Part shown: one piece after another, positions 57,901 through 64,000 of the stretch
Layout: every line of letters begins with the position of its first letter
How positions within the stretch are numbered: the first letter of the stretch is position 1
From: Apostichopus japonicus
Lineage: Eukaryota; Echinodermata; Holothuroidea; Aspidochirotida; Stichopodidae
NCBI RefSeq assembly: GCF_037975245.1
Contig: NC_092562.1
Span: 31,498,554-31,562,553 of the forward strand
Direction of reading: 5' to 3'
DNA length: 64,000 nt
The notes under the pieces: generated by a model
Seen by the model: only the letters and a program-made list of their open reading frames with translations
Told to the model about the DNA's origin: nothing
The model's database searches: none
Program-made: the position numbers and the translations under genes

Positions 57901-60900
57901 CATTTGGATCCTCACAAGGTAGTCATCAAAAGAGGGCCTTATATTAGCTGCTTGTGTTTCCATGGTAACATATCTTGCCATTAATGTCCCTAGTCATATT
58001 GAGCATATAGTGTAAAGTCACAAGAAAGTCTGTTATAACACTTTAGCTGCCTTCTCATTGACAAAGCACTCTGTGTGCTGAAATCCTTCCCATCTCCTCA
58101 GCTCACACAGCTAATAATGTTGTTAATATTCTTTAATCTGACAGCGTATTTTTCTGTGAAGCTGTGGTTATCTATGGTATTATAATGGCAATCCTTCCCA
58201 TCTCTTTAGCTGACATGACTAATTATGTTGTTAATGTTAATAATGTTCCTAATCTTTCTTCTTTTATCTGACAGCATTATTTTCTGTGAAGCAGTGGCTA
58301 TCTATAGTATTATTATGGCAATCCTTCCCATCTCTTTAGCTGACATGACTAATTATGTTGTTAATGTTAATAATGTTCCTAATCTTTCTTCTTTGATCTG
58401 ACAGCATTATTTTCTGTGAAGCTGTGGCTATCTATGGTATTATAATGGCAATTGTTATATCTAATGGTGTGACTGCAAAGATGACCATCTCAAACCCAGG
58501 AGGACCTCAATATGCAGCAGGTGAGATGAGATTGTACCTCTCTGTTACCATTGTACCTCTCTGTTGCCTGATGAAGGGGGAGGAGGGGTGTTCAGGAACC
58601 TACAGCCATGAGGCTGGGGTCAATTTGCAGCCCTGAGAAAATTTGAAGAAGCATAGACACTATAGAGTATATGAAGAGTGCAAAAGGGGGCCCTGTGACT
58701 ATTGTCCCCGGCCCAACCTGGCTCTCAAAGCCTCTAGGAAGAACTGAAATGTGTCAAATTGGACCACTAAGGTTATGGTTAACCCAGGGAACAACAGGGC
58801 CTAGTAGCTACTAATCATAAGGCATGTCTGTGTGTCTCAAATGATATGATTAACCCACGAAACAACAGGGCCTAGTAGTTACTAATAATAAGGTGTGTCT
58901 GTGTGTCTCAAATGATATGATTAACCCAGGAAACAACAGGGCCTAGTAGTTACTTATAATAAGGCGTGTCTGGGAATCAAAGAGAATGAAAACTACAAAT
59001 GAATAGAAACAATACAAGGAACAATGTAATAACAATTTTACAGCATCTCTCAAACTGTTGTGTTGCTAGTTGCTATTGTGATGTTTGTTTGGTAGGTTGG
59101 TAAACTAGCCATGCTAACACAAATAATCCATCAAACCATTGTTTTACTGTAGATGCTATTGTTATGTTCGTTTGTTTGGTAGGTTGGTAAATCAGCCGTG
59201 CTAACACAAATAATCCATCAAACCATTGTTTTACTGTAGATGCTATTGTTATGTTCATTTGTTTGGTAGGTTGGTAAATCAGCCGTGCTAACACAAATAA
59301 TCCATCAAACCATTGTTTTACTGTAGATGCTATTGTTATGTTCATTTGTTTGGTAGGTTGGTAAATCAGCCGTGCTAACACAAATAATCCATCAAACCAT
59401 TGTTTTACTGTAGATGCTATTGTTATGTTCATTTGTTTGGTAGGTTGGTAAATCAGCCGTGCTAACACAAATAATCCATCAAACCATTGTTTTACTGTAG
59501 ATGCTATTGTTATGTTCATTTGTTTGGTAGGTTGGTAAATCAGCCGTGCTAACACAAATAATCCATCAAACCATTGTTTTACTGTAGATGCTATTGTTAT
59601 GTTCATTTGTTTGGTAGGTTGGTAAATCAGCCGTGCTAACACAAATAATCCATCAAACCATTGTTTTACTGTTGATGCTATTGTTATGTTCATTTGTTTG
59701 GTAGGTTGGTAAATCAGCCGTGCTAACACAAATAATCCATCAAACCATTGTTTTACTGTAGATGCTATTGTTATGTTCATTTGTTTGGTAGGTTGGTAAA
59801 TCAGCCGTGCTAACACAAATAATCCATCAAACCATTGTTTTACTGTAGATGCTATTGTTATGTTCATTTGTTTGGTAGGTTGGTAAATCAGCCGTGCTAA
59901 CACAAATAATCCATCAAACCATTGTTTTACTGTAGATGCTATTGTTATGTTCGTTTGTTTGGTAGGTTGGTAAATCAGCCGTGCTAACACAAATAATCCA
60001 TCAAACCATTGTTTTACTGTAGATGCTATTGTTATGTTCGTTTGTTTGGTAGGTTGGTAAATCAGCCGTGCTAACACAAATAATCCATCAAACCATTGTT
60101 TTACTGTAGATGCTATTGTTATGTTCGTTTGTTTGGTAGGTTGGTAAATCAGCCGTGCTAACACAAATAATCCATCAAACCATTGTTTTACTGTTGATGC
60201 TATTGTGTATGTTCTTTTGTTTGGTAGGTTGGTTGGTAAATCAGCCGTGCTAACACAATCCATCAAACCATTGTTTTACTGTAGATGCTATTGTTATGTT
60301 GGGTTTTTCTTGGCTTTGATCGTTTCATTTTCTTTTCTCACTCAAGGTTTCCTGATGTTTGGTGCTGGATTAATCGTTGGCTTCTCTAACCTCTTTTGCG
60401 GGATATGTGTGGGTATTGTCGGGTCCGGGGCTGCCCTGGCCGATGCACAAGATGCTAGCCTATTTGTCAAAGTCCTTATCATTGAGATCTTTGGCAGTGC
60501 CATTGGGCTGTTTGGTGTTATTGTTGGTATTTTAATGGTGAGTTAGCAGATTCCTCAAGATTTATGCTGCTTAGCAACCAGGGAATACCAGATTTGTACC
60601 AGTTCTTCTGCTGGTGGGCAAGGGTGGGAGGGAGAAGTGCTGTGGTCAATTTTCATTCTCGGATACCTTCAGTGTGGGGTTAGGAGGGGGGGGGCAAGAT
60701 GGTAGGACCTTACAATCTTATCACTCCTGTCGACATTAATTGGATTGGAAAGTCATTGCTAAATTTGACAATTAATCAGCATAGCTTAAAGTGACTAAAG
60801 TTTCTGCAATCTAAATCTTACTCAGTTGGTATAACCATACATAGTACAACAAAATACCTGTATATTATACATTAAATTCACAAAAAATGAACAACAGTAC

Positions 60901-61276
60901 CAATTTTTGCAGGCTTTGCAAGTTTGCATAAAACAGCAACACTACAACAATAAAAGTTTGTTTTTTTCAATATGAATGGTTTATGTGCAATGAGGAAACA
61001 TGTGACTTTCAGGTAACTAACTAATTCATCACACAGCATATAGCCTAATTATTTTCAGTGAATTAACTTCCCACTGGGACACATTTATGCCAAGCTCCAA
61101 TTAAGGATGTTTGATTTCAATTCTTAGTTACAATGTTAGCTATTTTGTGCTGTTACCATTTTCATGTCATTTAGTAACGGAGATACTATCAAACTTTAAA
61201 TGAGAAATGTTACCTAATGTGGTTGTTGTTCTTATTTTTACAGACGAGCAAAGCGTCCACTCTCTTGGCAGCCTAA
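54985..61276 (+). CDS. ATP6V0B: V-type H+-ATPase proteolipid subunit c'' (21 kDa), seven exons
   Basis: Exons 54985-55042, 55971-56019, 56570-56653, 57409-57486, 58405-58520, 60347-60537, 61244-61276. All have GT/AG borders and consistent phases, giving 609 bp and 202 residues (vertebrate form ~205). The product belongs to the membrane rotor ring of the Vo sector, which carries protons into endosomes, lysosomes and other acid compartments. Landmarks are [56 protein letters not shown] with the proton-carrying Glu (Glu95), [30 protein letters not shown] and [20 protein letters not shown] with a second membrane Glu (Glu175). The short tail after ILM ends [10 protein letters not shown]. The lumenal loop [17 protein letters not shown] is less conserved. 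Introns 4 and 5 hold decoy exon copies and a minisatellite. Confidence 0.96.
58075..58404 (+). repeat. 130-bp tandem duplications giving two decoy partial exon 5 copies
   Basis: The acceptor CTGACAG plus the first ~48 bases of exon 5 occur at 58145 and 58275, exactly 130 bases apart, before the real exon at 58405. Both decoys keep TTTTCTGTGAAGC, which encodes the FCEA motif with the key Glu, then run into intron sequence (CTTCCCATCTC) with no donor. Copy 2 is nearly identical to exon 5. Confidence 0.9.
59085..60290. repeat. 87-bp minisatellite in ATP6V0B intron 5
   Basis: About 13-14 near-identical copies of an 87-bp unit (CATCAAACCATTGTTTTACT ... CTAACACAAATAATC), ending ~60 bases before exon 6. 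Because 87 is a multiple of 3 and stops are absent in one frame, the minus strand shows a 397-residue repeat frame. That is an artefact of the period, not a gene. Confidence 0.95.
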
Positions 61277-61459
61277 TGATAGAGTTTCTTCCAGATGGTT
61301 TCAAACGTAACATGCCGCATTCCTTGTATTATATACCAGAGAAATAAGTCTTAATGCCTCATATTAGTAAGTTATGAATATGTTCAATGTCAGAGCCAGC
61401 CTTCCAGTGACTAACCGGTTTTGATACATTATCAATTGGGTTTTTGTTTACCAGGCATC

Positions 61460-61465
61460 AATAAA
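61460..61465 (+). terminator. proximal polyadenylation signal candidate, ATP6V0B
   Basis: AATAAA about 185 bases after the stop codon. Confidence 0.4.
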
Positions 61466-62734
61466 AATATGAAATGAAACTGATTCTCTGAAAAGATACC
61501 GATACTCTGAAACATTGCAGTATTTTGTAGATTCTCCTGATATCTTGATTTGTTATTGTTTTTTCCTTTGATGGATTTCTCCGTATTACTGAACTGAACA
61601 GATAGATCAAAATATTGACTTTATTAGGTACTACAAGGGCTTAATTCCTTGCTATGAAAGATATTGCATCATGATGGGGTTAAAGATGATATTGAATAGA
61701 TATTGAATAGATATTGAATGTGTTTTACTTCTTTGGACATTGGATGGGCCAGTGTTGGGGCTCAGTGTGATTTTGGGTGGGAATGTCACTAGACAACTCA
61801 AGGTGGGAGATAAAAGGGGGGGGGAGAGGGGGCAGGAGAGAATAGGTATCAAACTATTAATGTATCTTAGTCAGAAGAAGAAGTTACATGCCTTTGATTA
61901 AAGTTTATTCTTCTTTGGTTAAGTTGATATGCTATCATTTAATATATGATTAGTGTCTAAAGATGGGTACTGGGAACTTTAAAGTTGAGAGGACAAAAAG
62001 TTTTTTAATGGTTTGTTACCTGGCAAAGTGACAACAATTTTGCATGTTTTGTAAATGTACCTATATTTTCAATGCCAAACTGTCTCTGACTTTTTCTGAA
62101 AATTGTGCTCTATAATACGTCAAGTTCTTTTCTTTCATTGATGCTTAAAGGAGATGAGTATTTCCGTTGAATATGCCAAAATGGTCATCCACATTCAAAC
62201 TTCAGTAACCATAGAGCGATGTTGACAGCATTGCTTCCACTGGTGTAATTTACTGCCTAATTCAACACTCCTTTGAGGTCGAGAAATCACTCTGGAATGT
62301 CAAAACCAGCAAGCAAATTTTTGTGAAAATTCCAGGAGATTGCCTGTGAAAGCAAAGTGTTGGCATATTGTAGCGTTATAATTTAGGATGCAAAACTGCT
62401 AACCTTTAAAACTGTTGTGTATATATGTTAAGAAATGTTGGAATTGTTTCAATCAATGATGTCAATGAAAGTGATTGCTTCTTTCTTTCTTAGGTAAAGA
62501 TAAAGTAATATATTTTTTGTTGGCAGTATTTGTACTAGTTGAGTTAGTAATTTGACGCTCCCTTCATCATATGATTGTTGTAGTTATTCCTTCATTCATG
62601 AATATTGTGAGTCTTGTTTCACATCAGATTGGTGATCTTTGTAAGTATGCAAAAAGTACTTTGCCAGCAACTTTTAAAGTTAGTGCAATGTAACGTATGT
62701 TAATGGTTGTTTAATCAATATATTACTATATATA

Positions 62735-62740
62735 AATAAA
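62735..62740 (+). terminator. distal polyadenylation signal candidate, ATP6V0B
   Basis: AATAAA at the end of a ~1.45 kb AT-rich stretch that would make a long 3' UTR. Confidence 0.35.
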
Positions 62741-62759
62741 TCCATTGTTTGTTTTGCCT

Positions 62760-64000
62760 ATTTTTGCTTCATGATTTAAAGCAATATTCTCATCAAATAT
62801 CGTTTCAAATTAAATGACACACCATAACTGTTACAAGGGCAAGATTTGTTTTGGTCGGTAATCAATCATTTTCTGATATTCTAATTTAAAAAAAAACTTA
62901 GTTGAATAGTGTAAAATGATTAAATTTGCATATTCTTATTGGGAATAGTTGATGCACCAGACCAGTAAATATCTCAGGGCTCTTACCTGTTACTTCAACT
63001 TTTCGGTGCCCCTTCTTTCCCCCTTCGAAGGCTTGTTCCCCCCCTATTGGCTTTCCCTGTTACAATTTATTGGCCCTGTTAGGCCCTACCATTACAGTTG
63101 GATTCCGCTATTGGTTCTGCTATTGCGGTTGTTTTCCCATGTTAGTGTTGCCGTTGCCCATGCATGAACACAAATGTATTGCTAGATTTAGCTGCATTGC
63201 CGACACAACTTCATCGGTTACCAAGAAAATATATCAGCCTCAAAAACCAAATATCTCTGGCCAATACATCCCAGGAGATAAACCCAGTCCCAGGGATTGG
63301 TTTATTTGAAGGGAACAGAAGTTGTTGCTCTTGGCAGAATTCTGAACAGAAATACCCATTACACTGGGAATTTTGTTTACAGTAAGCATTGATTGTAAAG
63401 CAGACTGTGCATATTGTGTGAACTTGAACACTTAGGCCAGGCAACATTGCACCGTTAAAATCAACTACTTGCCGTTTACAGTGTATCTGAAATACAAGAC
63501 ACGGCGGAACTTCTACTAATAAGTTCTACCAGCGAGTCCACTTGGAGTCCATGTTTCTGTCAAGTGTAACCCTAATGACATTTAAATTTAGCATTCCTTT
63601 AACTCGGTGAGGAATGTTACAGAGAGGCAGACATGCGAAGCTCTCCCTTACCTCCCTATCCCAAGGTGTTAACCTGTGGATTTCTAGGGAACTGTGTAGA
63701 ATAACTATTTGTTGATTTTATCGCGCAACTGGTTCGAAGCTATTTTAGATGGCCAAGACTTACACATATACTGTATATATACTGTATATACCATTTAGTT
63801 GCGAACGAGCGTGACTGCGGATATCTAGCCTTTTCAGTTGTAAATATCCATGGGATTTGATAGTTGTGGAAAACTTAAGCCCAATCATGTATCAAGAACA
63901 TTGGACGCCCATCTGATCAGAGAGGCAGCGCTGAACAAGTAAGCACGGAAACAGACTCAAAGAGAATCTTTTAATAGATTAGTTAGTTTATAGAATCCTG
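62760..64000. other. intergenic, no gene seen
   Basis: No exon, RNA gene or clear repeat is recognised up to the window end. Short overlapping frames at 62949-63447 lack family motifs and splice context. Confidence 0.4.

Noticed and set aside
59073-60266. 397-residue minus-strand open frame of 29-residue repeats
   Set aside because: Arises because an 87-bp minisatellite has a period divisible by three and no stop in one frame. It lies in the ATP6V0B intron and has no protein features.

Overview
This is a eukaryotic (animal) nuclear window. Genes are split by GT/AG introns, there is a Pol III U6 snRNA gene, and short TIR transposons, microsatellites and TAGGCCTA-rich DNA are everywhere. Gene content and repeat style suggest a marine invertebrate deuterostome, most likely an echinoderm such as a sea cucumber. 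That is inference from style, not from a search.

Three host protein genes can be read. (1) An SLC5-family sodium-coupled monocarboxylate transporter on the minus strand (two coding exons, 15394-14813 and 1706-456) has a 13 kb intron filled mostly by one nested transposon. (2) A nine-exon plus-strand gene (18115-27629) encodes an unrecognised 277-residue acidic, probably nuclear protein with a basic N-terminal region and a SUMO-acceptor/SUMO-binding type C-terminus. (3) A seven-exon plus-strand gene (54985-61276) encodes the V-ATPase proteolipid subunit c'' (ATP6V0B), with all splice phases compatible. A U6 snRNA gene lies at 38671-38777.

The rest is mobile DNA, often nested. The most notable elements are two large ones with CACTG...CAGTG ends and 2-bp target duplications: 4640-14439 (9.8 kb, flanked by TA) and 42302-48661 (6.4 kb, flanked by TT). 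Each sits inside a smaller hAT-like element and has CACTA-style subterminal repeats. Neither shows a recognisable transposase, but each carries a multi-exon, partly decayed gene. The first reads as the N-terminal half (CIDE-N-like domain to a conserved EEFPQF motif) and the second as the C-terminal half of what appears to be one protein family. The second is the core of a three-deep nest (41726-49110) resolved by three target-site duplications.

Other structures include: a 2.6 kb TIR element inside the CIDE-N-type gene whose ends could act as splice sites and whose body repeats a DR4/DR5/DR1 array of AGGTCA half-sites; a tandem splice-donor array; two decoy partial copies of ATP6V0B exon 5; an 87-bp minisatellite; palindromic arrays; a 460-bp foldback; a TTAA-flanked MITE family; LINE fragments; a broken Ty3/Gypsy fossil; and several MITEs with clear target duplications.

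All calls come from reading the sequence and from remembered family patterns. No database search was run.
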